A stretch of 29,670 bases of DNA from assembly GCA_029821455.1 (NCBI GenBank), contig JALGTI010000003.1, positions 1-29,670 of the forward strand, given 5' to 3'. The stretch is from Candidatus Zipacnadia bacterium. GTDB lineage: Bacteria; Armatimonadota; Zipacnadia; Zipacnadales; Zipacnadaceae. This document shows, piece after piece, positions 1 to 9,245 of the stretch. The notes under the pieces were generated by a model. The model did no database searches. It was given only the letters and a program-made list of their open reading frames with translations, and had not been told where the DNA came from. The position numbers and the translations under genes were made by a program. The first letter of the stretch is position 1, and every line of letters starts with the position of its first letter.

Positions 1-1439
1 ACAGGCCTGTGCATCTCGCCGGCGAATTTGGCGCCGCCCAGAGCCACCAGTAGCATCAACATTGCTGTCGCAGCACGCCTGACAGCCAGGCTTTCCGCCG
101 TGCAGCGCATCACTACAATCAGGACTATCGCCGCAAGCACCACCGCCACAAGTTGCGCCACTGTCCTCGTGTGAGACATTGCCTCATGATCAACGAACCC
201 CAAATGATTGCCGGCTGCCAAGATTAGCACCGAGGGAGCGGCAGCCAGCAACATTGCTGCGATTGCCACGTCTCTCAGCGACCGCTCGCGCCACTGACCT
301 GTCAGCCGCTCCCACCCGAAGCCGGCCAGCCACGCGACCGCCAGGCTCACGAATGCCATGAGTCTCCAAGGGAACTGCATGAATTCGAGCGGTCGAAGCA
401 CCAGCCACACAGGTGCCGATAAGCGGCTCATCAGGAGTATGCAACCGCCCAGGAGAGCCAGCATAAGGCCGAGTACACGCCGCAAATGAGGCGGTATCCT
501 GCGCCACCAGATGGCCGCGGCCAGGATGCCAGCAATTCCCAGAAGCGCCTGTACCTGCCCCAAAACAGTTGGGTACATATGCTCCACGTACGGCTCGCCT
601 GTCACCGCTAGCCAATGGGCTGGCCCAACCCAGTGTTGTTGATAGCTAAAATGCCCCCCAAGGAGATTGCCCGGCTTGACCCACTGCATCTCGTACAATG
701 CCGGCATCCAAAAGAAAGCCGCCAGGCCAACGCCAAGTCCGATGGCTAGGCATACGCGAAGTAAGCGCCCCGTGCCATAACCGAACACCACTGCACAGAG
801 CAATGCAACGCCCACCAATAGCATCCCAATGATGTTATGGCTCAGGACAGCCGCGGCAATCAACACCCCCACGGCTGCTAGGTTTGCAGGTCTGCCGTTG
901 CGACAGGCCGCCTGTACTTGCCACAGAAGCCACGGTGCAACAGCGATGGCCAGCGCCTCGGCAGGGTTGCCCCGCACATAGAGGTCGCGAGGTAGGTACG
1001 CCGCCGCAATGTAGCAGGCCCCCGCGACTGTCGCGCCACTCTCAGACAGCGAACTTCTTGCCAACAGCCACATCCCAACCCCTGCCAGGAACAAGATGAC
1101 AAAGGCAGTCAACTCGATGCTCTCTGCATACCCCATGCGTGTAGCTAAATAGACAACCTCAGCGAGATAATATGCGCCGGGGGCGTAGAAGTTGGGGAAT
1201 GGATAGCCGTAGCCGCCGGCCATCTGCGGATACCAACGTGGGAAGATGATGCCCTTGTGTAACTCCTCATCCAGCGCCATCAACCGGTAGGGGCAGGTCA
1301 ACACCTCGTCATAACCCTGGAAGTAGCCGGGACCGAAAATCGGATGGCTCACCGCAAGGGCAACCACGAATAAGCCGACCACTGAGGCGAGACCTGTGGC
1401 GGTGAGTGTTCGCCGGCTCTCAGTTGCCCATGACGGCAT
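1..1439 (-). CDS. Polytopic membrane protein, GT-C/YfhO-like, C-terminus outside window
   Basis: Reading the minus strand from the ATG at 1439 gives an open frame of about 479 codons with no stop before the window edge, so the gene is truncated at its C-terminal side. The product begins MPSWATESRR and then alternates hydrophobic helices with short loops; I see roughly ten membrane segments. An early loop has the pattern FPRWYPQMAGGYGYPFPNFY followed by APGAYYL, typical of large GT-C-fold membrane proteins (YfhO-like or 6-pyruvoyl-tetrahydropterin-synthase-related annotation) that are thought to move lipid-linked sugars. A GGTGA element lies about nine bases before the ATG and the gene starts 8 bp after the cupin stop, so the two are probably co-transcribed. 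Family assignment is by loop pattern only; substrate unknown. Confidence 0.72.
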   Translation of the reverse strand, partial: MPSWATESRRTLTATGLASVVGLFVVALAVSHPIFGPGYFQGYDEVLTCPYRLMALDEELHKGIIFPRWYPQMAGGYGYPFPNFYAPGAYYLAEVVYLATRMGYAESIELTAFVILFLAGVGMWLLARSSLSESGATVAGACYIAAAYLPRDLYVRGNPAEALAIAVAPWLLWQVQAACRNGRPANLAAVGVLIAAAVLSHNIIGMLLVGVALLCAVVFGYGTGRLLRVCLAIGLGVGLAAFFWMPALYEMQWVKPGNLLGGHFSYQQHWVGPAHWLAVTGEPYVEHMYPTVLGQVQALLGIAGILAAAIWWRRIPPHLRRVLGLMLALLGGCILLMSRLSAPVWLVLRPLEFMQFPWRLMAFVSLAVAWLAGFGWERLTGQWRERSLRDVAIAAMLLAAAPSVLILAAGNHLGFVDHEAMSHTRTVAQLVAVVLAAIVLIVVMRCTAESLAVRRAATAMLMLLVALGGAKFAGEMHRP

Positions 1440-1447
1440 TCGACTTG

Positions 1448-1780
1448 TCACCGCCCTAGAGGGCCAAAGCAGATGAGTTTGATATCCGACAGGGGCGTTA
1501 TGGCGTGTTCTACGCCGGGAATGGTGACAATGAGGTCGCCCGGCCCCACCGGCACATCCTCCTCACCCAGATGCACAATCGCATCCCCCTCCAGGAACAG
1601 CCAGTGCTCGGTGAAGTCCGCGTGGGCGTGCATCTTGCCCTTTGGGCCCGGCCCCTCAAACACGTACTCGGAGATGTGATGCATTAGGCTGTGGTCTGGC
1701 AGTTGGTAGTGCCAGGCATGATAGTTGACTTCCCGCTGCAGGTGCTGCTCATGTTTGTGAAAGACTTGTTCGGCGGTCAT
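1448..1780 (-). CDS. Small single-domain cupin protein
   Basis: The 110-residue product is one cupin barrel. Cupin motif 1 is visible as MHAHADFTEHWLFLEG (two His spaced HxH, then Glu/His), and motif 2 as PGDLIVTIPGVEHAI with a final His, which together would supply a mononuclear metal site. The ATG at 1780 is preceded by GGAGGG six bases upstream, so the start is secure. It lies immediately upstream of the truncated membrane protein on the same strand. Stand-alone cupins of this size act as sugar-binding or isomerase-like proteins or small-molecule sensors; the sequence does not say which. Substrate is not assignable. Confidence 0.8.
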   Translation of the reverse strand: MTAEQVFHKHEQHLQREVNYHAWHYQLPDHSLMHHISEYVFEGPGPKGKMHAHADFTEHWLFLEGDAIVHLGEEDVPVGPGDLIVTIPGVEHAITPLSDIKLICFGPLGR

Positions 1781-1866
1781 TGCTGCCCTCCGCTTATGAA
1801 ATCATTTGTGCTGATGCCTTCGTCACGCGGGGCCAGGTTACCTCCGCGCAGCTTACCCCAAGCCAC

Positions 1867-1895
1867 TTGACATTCACCGCCGCTAGAGGCAAACT
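1867..1895 (+). promoter_or_regulatory. Weak candidate sigma-70 promoter for ligA
   Basis: A perfect TTGACA at 1867-1872 is followed after 17 bases by CAAACT at 1890-1895, which matches the -10 consensus at only three of six positions. It sits in the roughly 160-bp divergent gap between the cupin gene and ligA and would start transcription about 40 bases before the ligA ATG. The -35 is good and the -10 poor, so this is tentative. Confidence 0.3.
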
Positions 1896-1940
1896 AGCCG
1901 CAGCTCGATCATTGCTGCACACGCATTTGTGAGGGGCGTG

Positions 1941-3956
1941 ATGAGTATGGAGAAGGGGCAAGCCCAGGGACGCATTGAGGGACTTCGCGAGCAGATCAAC
2001 TACCACAACTACCGCTACTACGTGCTGGATGCCCCGGTCATCTCTGACCAGGAGTATGATGAGCTGTTTGCGGAGCTGCAGCGCCTCGAAGAGCAATACC
2101 CCGAACTCCTGAGCCCGGACTCGCCCACTCAGCGCGTCGGTGCACCACCGCGCGAGGAACTCGGTACAGTCGAACATAGCCTGCCGATGCTCAGCCTCCA
2201 CAGTATCAATGAGGAGGCAGAACTGAGCAATTTCCACGAGACCGTACGGCGCGAGACCGGCGACCAGGCGACGTATGTTGGCGAGCCGAAGTATGATGGA
2301 GTGGCCATCGAACTGGTCTATCGCGATGGCGTACTGGAGATTGCTTCCACCCGTGGTGATGGGGTTGTGGGTGAGGATGTCACGGATAATGTACGCACCA
2401 TCAAGGCCGTACCCTTGCGACTGATCCGCGCCGAGGGTGCGCCACCGCTCCCGTCTCTCCTGGAGGTGCGCGGGGAGGTTTACCTGCCGATTGCCGCATT
2501 CAGTGAACTGAATCGCAGGCGCGAGGAAGCTGGCGAGACATTGTTCGCCAACCCACGGAATGCCGCTGCCGGCTCCCTGCGGCAACTGGACGCCAACATT
2601 ACTGCGCAGCGCCCGCTTGACATCTTCTGCTACGGGGTTGGGTGGGTCGAAGGGCACACATTCGCCAGTGAATGGGAGATTCTCCAGAGCCTTCCCCAGT
2701 GGGGTCTGAGAGTGGACCAGCGCTGCCAGATCTGCGAGGACATCGAAGCTTGCATCGCGTATCACCGCCAGATGGCTGATGCACGCGACGAATTGCCATA
2801 CGAGATTGATGGGGTCGTCTTCAAGGTCAACGATCTAGCTATGCAAGCAGTACTGGGCGAGCGCTCCCGCAGCCCGCGCTGGGCAGTGGCGTACAAGTTC
2901 GCTGCCCGCCAGGCGATCACCAGGATAAATGAGATATTCATTAGCGTGGGGCGCACCGGCGCACTAACCCCCGTTGCATCTCTCGAGCCGGTGCAGATTA
3001 GCGGCGTGACCGTCAGCCGCGCCAGCCTCCATAATCGGCGCGAAATTGAGCGCAAGGATATCCGTGAGGGCGATACCGTGGTAGTACAGCGTGCCGGTGA
3101 CGTGATACCCCAGGTCGTACGGGTCGAGATTGAAAAACGTGATGGTACTCAAAAGCCGTTCACGATGCCAGGCCATTGCCCCGTCTGCGGCACCGAGGTC
3201 TTACAGCAGGAGGGTGACCCTATCGTTCGCTGCCCCAATATTGATTGCCCGGCCCAAATACAGGGGCGCCTAGAACACTTCGTCTCGCGTAACGCTATGG
3301 ACATTGATGGGATGGGCGAGAAAATTGTCGCCCAACTCCTGGAAGAAGGCCTCGTCCGCCACTTGCCGGACATCTATGAACTGGAGAAGGAAGACCTTGT
3401 GGCCCTGGAGCGGATGGCCGAAAAGTCTGCTCAGAACCTGCTCGATGCCATCGAGTCCAGCAAGCAGACAACGCTGGCGCGCTTCATCTACTCTCTGGGC
3501 ATATTGCAGGTTGGTGCGCATGTAGCCGAGGTACTGGCCACCCATTTCGGTAGGCTGCAGGACTTGATGGCTGCTTCTGAGGAGACGCTGCAATCCATCC
3601 ACGAAATCGGCCCCGAAATCGCCCACAGCGTCCATACCTTTTTCGCCGCAAAAAGCAACCGGCGCATTGTGGAAGAACTGTTGGCCCACGGTATCAGCTT
3701 TGAGGAATTACAGCCCACCACCGGTAGCCTGGAGGGTCTCAGCTTCGTGCTTACCGGAGCTATGGAGCGCTTTCCACGCCAGGAAGCGACGGCAGAGATT
3801 CAAAAACGCGGCGGACGCGTTACCTCATCGGTCAGCAAGACCACGGATTATGTGGTCGCAGGTGCAGACCCGGGCTCAAAGCTAACTAGGGCCCAGGAAT
3901 TGGGAATTACTGTCCTGAGCGAGGACGAATTCCGCAAACTGTTGGGTTACTCGTAA
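1941..3956 (+). CDS. ligA: NAD-dependent DNA ligase LigA
   Basis: LigA seals nicks in DNA using NAD+ and is essential for replication and repair. The product, about 671 residues, has the full family architecture: the N-terminal Ia domain with HNYRYYVLD and SDQEYDEL, the adenylation motif EPKYDG with its active Lys at about residue 117, NPRNAAAGSLRQLD, DGVVFKVN, the OB-fold stretch SVGRTGALTPVA, a four-Cys zinc finger (CPVC...CPNIDC), helix-hairpin-helix repeats around DIDGMGEKI, and a C-terminal BRCT domain starting LEGLSFVLTGAM. The frame is open upstream to a GTG at 1929, but GAGGGG at 1931-1936 better serves the ATG at 1941 (or 1947). No key residue is missing. It is flanked by unrelated genes on the opposite strand and appears monocistronic. 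Confidence 0.97.
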   Translation: MSMEKGQAQGRIEGLREQINYHNYRYYVLDAPVISDQEYDELFAELQRLEEQYPELLSPDSPTQRVGAPPREELGTVEHSLPMLSLHSINEEAELSNFHETVRRETGDQATYVGEPKYDGVAIELVYRDGVLEIASTRGDGVVGEDVTDNVRTIKAVPLRLIRAEGAPPLPSLLEVRGEVYLPIAAFSELNRRREEAGETLFANPRNAAAGSLRQLDANITAQRPLDIFCYGVGWVEGHTFASEWEILQSLPQWGLRVDQRCQICEDIEACIAYHRQMADARDELPYEIDGVVFKVNDLAMQAVLGERSRSPRWAVAYKFAARQAITRINEIFISVGRTGALTPVASLEPVQISGVTVSRASLHNRREIERKDIREGDTVVVQRAGDVIPQVVRVEIEKRDGTQKPFTMPGHCPVCGTEVLQQEGDPIVRCPNIDCPAQIQGRLEHFVSRNAMDIDGMGEKIVAQLLEEGLVRHLPDIYELEKEDLVALERMAEKSAQNLLDAIESSKQTTLARFIYSLGILQVGAHVAEVLATHFGRLQDLMAASEETLQSIHEIGPEIAHSVHTFFAAKSNRRIVEELLAHGISFEELQPTTGSLEGLSFVLTGAMERFPRQEATAEIQKRGGRVTSSVSKTTDYVVAGADPGSKLTRAQELGITVLSEDEFRKLLGYS

Positions 3957-3975
3957 CTGGTGCGGAAAGAACACA

Positions 3976-4000
3976 CCCGCCAGCTTAGACAACTGGCGGG
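3976..4000. terminator. Hairpin between convergent ligA and response regulator genes
   Basis: CCCGCCAG (3976-3983) and CTGGCGGG (3993-4000) form a perfect 8-bp GC-rich stem with a 9-base loop, 20 bases after the ligA stop and 37 bases before the end of the converging regulator gene. No clear T-run follows on either strand, so if it terminates it may do so bidirectionally and imperfectly. Confidence 0.5.
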
Positions 4001-4036
4001 CGAATTCGCTTTACGAGCCGGGTCGGCGGACTTTGA

Positions 4037-4747
4037 CTACTCTTTGGCAGCGACGAACCGATAGCCGAAGGCCCTGACTGTCTGGATGCGCTGAGGATTC
4101 TTGGGGTCTTTCTCGATCTTCGCCCGTAGATTGGCGACATGTACCTCGACCAAATGGGTATCGTATTGATCATAGTCCCAGGCAGCGGCGAGCAACTCGT
4201 CGTGGCTCATCACCCGCCCTGTGTTCTGCATTAGCACCCGCAAGAGTCGGTATTCTGTAGGGGTCAGCAAGACGAGTTTTCCCTCCACCCGCACCTCGTG
4301 GGCCTCCAGGTTTATCTCCACACCAGCGCCGCTGAGCATCTGCGTTTCGCTCTCAGGGGCGATGCGTTCAGGACTCAACCGGCGCAATACCGCTCGGATA
4401 CGAGCAACCATTTCGTTGAGGCTGAAGGGCTTGGTGAGATAATCATCGGCGCCTATCTCCAGTCCCACCACGCGATCGGTCTCATCACTCCTGCCAGTGA
4501 TCATTATGATCGGTAGTTCTGAGTCCTTGCGCACCTCCCGACATATGTCAGCGCCATCCATATCGGGCAGGGTGAGGTCCAACAACACCAAGTCCGGCTG
4601 GCGCACCTCGATGGCGCGTATTGCCTCGGCTCCGGTCTTGGCAGTGCTCACCTCAAAGCCAATGTTAGAGAGCTTCTTGTTGATGGCCAGTGCCAGTTCC
4701 TCATCGTCTTCAATTATCAGTATCCTGCGGCTTGGCATCCCTCTCAC
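4037..4747 (-). CDS. OmpR/PhoB-family response regulator
   Basis: This DNA-binding response regulator has an N-terminal receiver domain (about residues 8-125) with acidic pair EDD, phospho-acceptor Asp57 in LVLLDLTLPDMDG, Thr84 and Lys106 in DDYLTKPF. A winged-helix effector domain follows (about 140-236), recognisable by LTPTEYRLLRVLM and VHVANLRAKIEKDP...IQTVRAFGYRF. All phosphorylation residues are intact. The GTG at 4747 is preceded by AAGAGG; an ATG nine bases downstream (4738) is an alternative. It lies 25 bp after the histidine kinase on the same strand, so the two should form a two-component pair, placed at the distal end of the Tad pilus operon. Regulation of pilus or surface-associated genes is an inference from position. 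Confidence 0.93.
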   Translation of the reverse strand: MRGMPSRRILIIEDDEELALAINKKLSNIGFEVSTAKTGAEAIRAIEVRQPDLVLLDLTLPDMDGADICREVRKDSELPIIMITGRSDETDRVVGLEIGADDYLTKPFSLNEMVARIRAVLRRLSPERIAPESETQMLSGAGVEINLEAHEVRVEGKLVLLTPTEYRLLRVLMQNTGRVMSHDELLAAAWDYDQYDTHLVEVHVANLRAKIEKDPKNPQRIQTVRAFGYRFVAAKE

Positions 4748-4772
4748 CAGCCTCTTGGTTTGTTTGTGTCCT

Positions 4773-7700
4773 CTATTGCGTACTTGTGCTCATCTCATCC
4801 TGTGGCGATAGCGGCGGCGTCTCCAGTGGCAGCCACAGGAAAAAGATGCTACCGCGCCCCGGCGCGCTATCCAACGTTATGTTGCCGCCCAGATACTCAG
4901 CTAGGCGCGATGCAATAGCCAGCCCCAGCCCTACGCCCTCCTGGCCTTTTGTGACATCCTCCGGACCCCGATGAAACTCTTGGAAGATGCTTTGGTGCAT
5001 CTCCTCCGGAATGCCCGGACCGGTGTCGGCCACAGCCACTACCAGTTTATCCTGATATACCCTTGCCGACACCTTGACCTTTCCCCGGGCATGACTGAAT
5101 TTAATTGCGTTATCTATCAAGTTCGTAAGTATCTGCTCAACTCGCGCAGGGTCTGTGAGTATTATGGGCAAATCCTTCGCTATGTCAAGGTCCGTTCGTA
5201 GTTGTTTCTTCTCAGCCTGCGGACGGAGCGCAGCCATTACTGCGGTGACCATCTCGTCTATATCGGTGGGCTGCTTGTCAACTGAGATCTCCCCACTCTG
5301 CAGGCGAGACCAACTCATAAGGTCCTCAATCATCCGCTTGAGCCGCACACACGCCGCATCCACCCGGCTCAGGTACACACGCTGCTCCTCGTTAAGAGGC
5401 CCGACCTCTTCATCCAGTACCAGTTCGTTATAAGCCTGAACAGAGGCCAGTGGAGCACGCAATTCGTGGCTGACCGCCGAGAGGAAACGAATACGCAACT
5501 CCTCGACCCGCGCCCGCTCTATAGCAACGCTAGTCATCATAGCCAGAGAGCGCAGCAAGCGGGTCTGCTGGGGCGGGAGGGGTTCCATCCGGTGGGGGTT
5601 GTCCGCCGTGATGATCCCCACCAGACTGTTTTGGGCCCGCAGCGGCATGAACAGACACTCATACTGTCCGGCGTCACTCTCAGCCTGAATGGGAAGGATG
5701 ACGTACGGCGCACTGCCCAATGCAGCGTCAGCCAGCAAGCTATCCCCAACCCGCAATGCCACCTCCTCACCACTGATGTCAACAGTTGAGCCATCGCTGT
5801 GAGCCTCTGTCGCGCCCTTGAGCACCTTATTATCGTGGTCGGCCAGGTAGATGCGCACCCGTTCGAACCCGATCTCGGCCGCAGCGCTGCGCGCGATCTG
5901 GCTCAGGATGCCTCCGAGGTCGGCTGTTTCAGTCACGGCCGCGGCCGCCTCGAATAGCGTGCGGGCCCGGGCCTCCTCCTCCCACGCCTGAGCCGCCAGA
6001 GCCTCCATTCGTGAGCTGCGTCGTTGGGCTAGTTCATAGAGCTGAACATTCCTTATGGCCACCCCTCCATGGGCAGCCAGAAGTTGGAGTGCGTTTATCT
6101 GTGCGGCGTCTAATGGTCCTGCGCCCTCGTAGGCCACCATCAGGACACCGATGTGCATGCCGTTGACCACCATTGGCATTGCCACGGCCCGGCCCGGCGC
6201 CCCTGGTGGCAGTGCGGGCCCGGCCAGCGTCAGTTCGAACTCAGCGTCAGCTAATTCCCCCCGGTCAAGGGCGGTCCAGGCGATGTCCTGTACCTGGAGA
6301 TAAACAGCACGACCTATCTCCTCGTCGGGACAGTGGGTGTAGGTGGTCTCAAACTGTCTGTCATCGCGGCCCAATATCTCTACCCACGAGCAGGCGCCAT
6401 CGGCGATTGCCACAGCCGCCTCGGCGATTTGCTTGAGGATCTCTTGCAAGTCAACACCGGCGTTAATGGTAAGGGCAACCTGCTGCAACCGCTCGGCGAA
6501 CTCCGAAGCGCGCTGCGCTTTTTGATAGAGCACTCCGTTGGTCAGCATGCCAGCAGCCTGCGCAGCGTAGGCGCTCAGCACATTCTCCAGCTCAGGCTCA
6601 TACGCCCCGCGCATGCGAGAGGCGAAGTAAAGTATGCCGACAACCTCCCCGCCTACCACCAGCGGCATCCGGCAGCCACTACGCAGGCCCACTTGTGCCA
6701 GCAGGCTACCGGTGGTTGGTTGGCCTTTTTCAGCGCAATAAGCCTCCAAGTCCTCGATTATGGTAACATCAAGACAATGCCGCACCCGGTCGGCCCGACA
6801 TTCCGTTTCAATGGCTTTGAGTACGTTAGCCTGCAAAGCCTCCGGTAACCCAATGCTAGCTCTGTGGCAGACATGCTGTTCCTCTGCCATCTGCACCCGG
6901 ACCACGGCAACGTCGAAACTTAGCAACTTCTCGAGCCCGCCAAGAATGGCCTGGCCAATATCCTCTATCTCCCGGCCCTGCGATACGACCATCATCGCAG
7001 CGGCCAGGTCACTAAGCTGCCTGGCTTGCTCCTCGCTGCGGGCCTCCAGAGCGCGGAGTTGGGTCAAATCGCTGAGCGACACGATCAATGGCGCTTGGGG
7101 GTCGCCCGTCACCGGCGCTACCCCTAAAGAGACACTCCGTATCCGGCCGCTAGAACTCAGTAGCGCGACCTCCGCACGCTGCAGTTGGCCGCTGTCACGC
7201 GCTGCATCACGCAGTGGCTCCCACTGTTGCGGCGAGACTAGCAACGCTGAGAAGGGCCGGCCGACTAACTCGCTCAAGTCACAATCAAGTAACCGGGCCA
7301 GCTCTGAGTTGCCCCGTAGCAGGTTGTCGGAGCTATCAAGCAGGCCCAGACCCACTGCCAGCACCTCAAAGACTCCTGTGGCCACGGCATCCGGATCGGG
7401 ATAGCCTGCCGGCTCCTCCGGCTCGGTCAGCCGCAGGGTGACCAGGATGCTCTGTAGGCCTTGCTCCGGGCCTCTCACCGCTGTTACAATCACGGTACAA
7501 AGCAGGTAGTGGCCCCCACGGTGGCGTATAAAGCAGGTAAGCTCCACAGTGTCAGAATCGAGCCGGCGCGCCTCCATTACTCCGCCTTGCAACCCCGGCA
7601 AAGCAGCCCCTTCGCCCTCAGATAGCCATTCAACGATCTGCCCAAACATAGCCGACGCCACCAGGAACTGCCCGAACGGACGCCCAATCAGTTGCCCAGA

Positions 7701-8225
7701 CTCGTATCCCAACAGCTCCCCGGCCTGGCTGTTGGCACTCAGCACCACGCCAGTGGGTGTCGTGAACAGTATCGCATCCGTGCAGGCTGCCATCAGAACC
7801 TGCGCGCGGTGGACCTCAGCCTCAGTCTCGGCCAGGCGCCGGAGCTGACCCCGCCGGCCCAGCGCTATCTCAGCCCGGCGCGCGAACAGGGGCAGCTCAC
7901 GGTCCCAGTCCCGGTGTGTGGTTAGATAATGGTCCGCTCCCTCCACCACCGCCTGGGCGCCTAGTAACTCCTCACCGGGTGCGACCAGCACCACAATAAT
8001 GCTATTAGGGCACAGCGCGCGCAGTTCACGGACGGCCGCTAGACCTTCCTCGGATGTCGGCTCCAGCTCCCACACGACTAGGTCATAAGGCTGGCCTTGA
8101 GCCGCGCGCACGCACGCCTGTGTATCCTCTGGAGCCTCTATAAGCCACTCGGGATGCCCGTGAGCGAGCTGCCTTCGTGCCTCACCCTCAAGCTCTGTCC
8201 TTTCTATGCCCAACAGTATCCGCAT
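4773..8225 (-). CDS. Multi-sensor histidine kinase: pseudo-receiver, 2 PAS, 3 GAF, HisKA, HATPase
   Basis: About 1150 residues from the ATG at 8225. The frame extends to 8285, but that would overlap tadC, and the receiver fold begins exactly at MRILLGIERTE. Approximate domains: receiver-like 1-122, in which the phospho-Asp position is Glu53 (LVVWELEP) and the conserved Lys is absent; PAS 138-270; PAS 285-390; GAF 415-570; GAF 580-735; GAF 770-905; HisKA with SHELRAP and the phospho-His at about 920; HATPase with N-box DNAIKFS, G1 DTGPGIPEE and G2 GVGLGLAI. No membrane segment is evident, so it is probably a cytosolic sensor. Kinase residues are complete. It is 34 bp downstream of tadC and directly upstream of the response regulator, suggesting that pilus assembly and signalling genes are co-expressed. 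The ligands of the PAS and GAF domains cannot be read from the sequence. Confidence 0.92.
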   Translation of the reverse strand: MRILLGIERTELEGEARRQLAHGHPEWLIEAPEDTQACVRAAQGQPYDLVVWELEPTSEEGLAAVRELRALCPNSIIVVLVAPGEELLGAQAVVEGADHYLTTHRDWDRELPLFARRAEIALGRRGQLRRLAETEAEVHRAQVLMAACTDAILFTTPTGVVLSANSQAGELLGYESGQLIGRPFGQFLVASAMFGQIVEWLSEGEGAALPGLQGGVMEARRLDSDTVELTCFIRHRGGHYLLCTVIVTAVRGPEQGLQSILVTLRLTEPEEPAGYPDPDAVATGVFEVLAVGLGLLDSSDNLLRGNSELARLLDCDLSELVGRPFSALLVSPQQWEPLRDAARDSGQLQRAEVALLSSSGRIRSVSLGVAPVTGDPQAPLIVSLSDLTQLRALEARSEEQARQLSDLAAAMMVVSQGREIEDIGQAILGGLEKLLSFDVAVVRVQMAEEQHVCHRASIGLPEALQANVLKAIETECRADRVRHCLDVTIIEDLEAYCAEKGQPTTGSLLAQVGLRSGCRMPLVVGGEVVGILYFASRMRGAYEPELENVLSAYAAQAAGMLTNGVLYQKAQRASEFAERLQQVALTINAGVDLQEILKQIAEAAVAIADGACSWVEILGRDDRQFETTYTHCPDEEIGRAVYLQVQDIAWTALDRGELADAEFELTLAGPALPPGAPGRAVAMPMVVNGMHIGVLMVAYEGAGPLDAAQINALQLLAAHGGVAIRNVQLYELAQRRSSRMEALAAQAWEEEARARTLFEAAAAVTETADLGGILSQIARSAAAEIGFERVRIYLADHDNKVLKGATEAHSDGSTVDISGEEVALRVGDSLLADAALGSAPYVILPIQAESDAGQYECLFMPLRAQNSLVGIITADNPHRMEPLPPQQTRLLRSLAMMTSVAIERARVEELRIRFLSAVSHELRAPLASVQAYNELVLDEEVGPLNEEQRVYLSRVDAACVRLKRMIEDLMSWSRLQSGEISVDKQPTDIDEMVTAVMAALRPQAEKKQLRTDLDIAKDLPIILTDPARVEQILTNLIDNAIKFSHARGKVKVSARVYQDKLVVAVADTGPGIPEEMHQSIFQEFHRGPEDVTKGQEGVGLGLAIASRLAEYLGGNITLDSAPGRGSIFFLWLPLETPPLSPQDEMSTSTQ

Positions 8226-8259
8226 ACAGGTCACTCTCTGGCTGTCCTGGCCGGTGAGA

Positions 8260-9195
8260 CTACCACCCCAGCCCGGTGAATGCACTGGACAGCGTCATTA
8301 ACCCCGGCCCCAGTACCACCACGAACATCGCTGGCAAAATGCAGAAGATAAGCGGGAACAACATCTTTATGCCCAGGCTCGCGGCAACTTGGCGGATCGC
8401 TATCGAGCGGCGGGTGCGCAATGCATCAGCTTGCGTGCGTAACGTGTTGGCGATGCTGACCCCGAGCTGCTCAGCCTGGCGCAGGGCGGCGACCAACATA
8501 TTGAGGTCGGTCAGGCCGACGCGCCTTGCCAGGTCTTCCCATGCCTCGTGGCGTGACTTCCCCAGCCGAATCTCGGTCAACACCCGAGCGAACTCATCCG
8601 ACAGCGGCCCCTCCTTACGCTCGATGGCCGTCGCCAATGCGCCGTCGAGGCCCGTGCCCGCCTCGGTGCTCACCACCAGCAGGTCAATCATATCTGGCAG
8701 GCTCTTCTTAATGATCGCCTGCCGCGCCCGGATCTTGCTGTTGAGCATGACGTCCAGGCCCGTAACCCCAGCCAACACCAATACGCCTGCTGCCATGATC
8801 TTCATGAGCGGGCTTAGCTCCCAGGTCAGGCCCACCCACAATGCGGCCAGCACACCAACGCCTAGGAAGAGGATGCGTATCGTGACAAAGCTGGCAACAC
8901 TTATGCTACCCGTAATGCCTGCCTGTTCTAACTTCTGCCGGATCCCGGCCGCCATTCCCTCGGGGGTCATTTCCAGGATGCGCCGGCGCAGCTTATCAAC
9001 AACCGGGGCGACGGCGCGATCCCATAGCGGCTTCTCTAACTGTTGAGCCAAAGGCGACCCGACCATCACCACCCGCTTCCTCTGCACCCTTTCTATGCGC
9101 TCGGTCACCCGCACGGTACCGCTCTCGGCCACGATTGTGATGAGCAACACCGTGATGCCAATAAACACTAACAGTACAATCAGTACCAATATCAT
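8260..9195 (-). CDS. tadC: Tad pilus inner-membrane platform protein TadC
   Basis: The product is 311 residues: an N-terminal membrane helix (about 1-24), a cytoplasmic segment, two central hydrophobic segments around 105-155, a type II secretion F (T2SSF) domain containing SLPDMIDLLVVSTEAGTGLDGAL, then a C-terminal hydrophobic hairpin ending in IFCILPAMFVVVLGP. This is the layout of TadC, which pairs with TadB as the platform on which the CpaF ATPase acts during Flp pilus polymerisation. It follows tadB by 50 bp on the same strand. Nothing is missing compared with the family's usual length. Confidence 0.93.
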   Translation of the reverse strand: MILVLIVLLVFIGITVLLITIVAESGTVRVTERIERVQRKRVVMVGSPLAQQLEKPLWDRAVAPVVDKLRRRILEMTPEGMAAGIRQKLEQAGITGSISVASFVTIRILFLGVGVLAALWVGLTWELSPLMKIMAAGVLVLAGVTGLDVMLNSKIRARQAIIKKSLPDMIDLLVVSTEAGTGLDGALATAIERKEGPLSDEFARVLTEIRLGKSRHEAWEDLARRVGLTDLNMLVAALRQAEQLGVSIANTLRTQADALRTRRSIAIRQVAASLGIKMLFPLIFCILPAMFVVVLGPGLMTLSSAFTGLGW

Positions 9196-9245
9196 CTGTC
9201 AACACCTACCTTATCACCCGCGCAGGAAGTGTGCAAGCTCCGCTC

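Noticed and set aside
1794..2765. 323-codon open frame on the minus strand
   Set aside because: It lies opposite ligA, whose motifs are fully conserved; the antisense product has no recognisable domain, and long antisense frames are expected at this GC content.
6760..7404. 214-codon plus-strand frame within the histidine kinase
   Set aside because: Antisense to well-defined PAS/GAF coding sequence, Ser/Arg-rich composition typical of shadow frames.
8276..9046. 256-codon plus-strand frame opposite tadC
   Set aside because: The tadC product has membrane helices and a T2SSF domain; the antisense frame has none and is rich in Arg, Ser and Thr.
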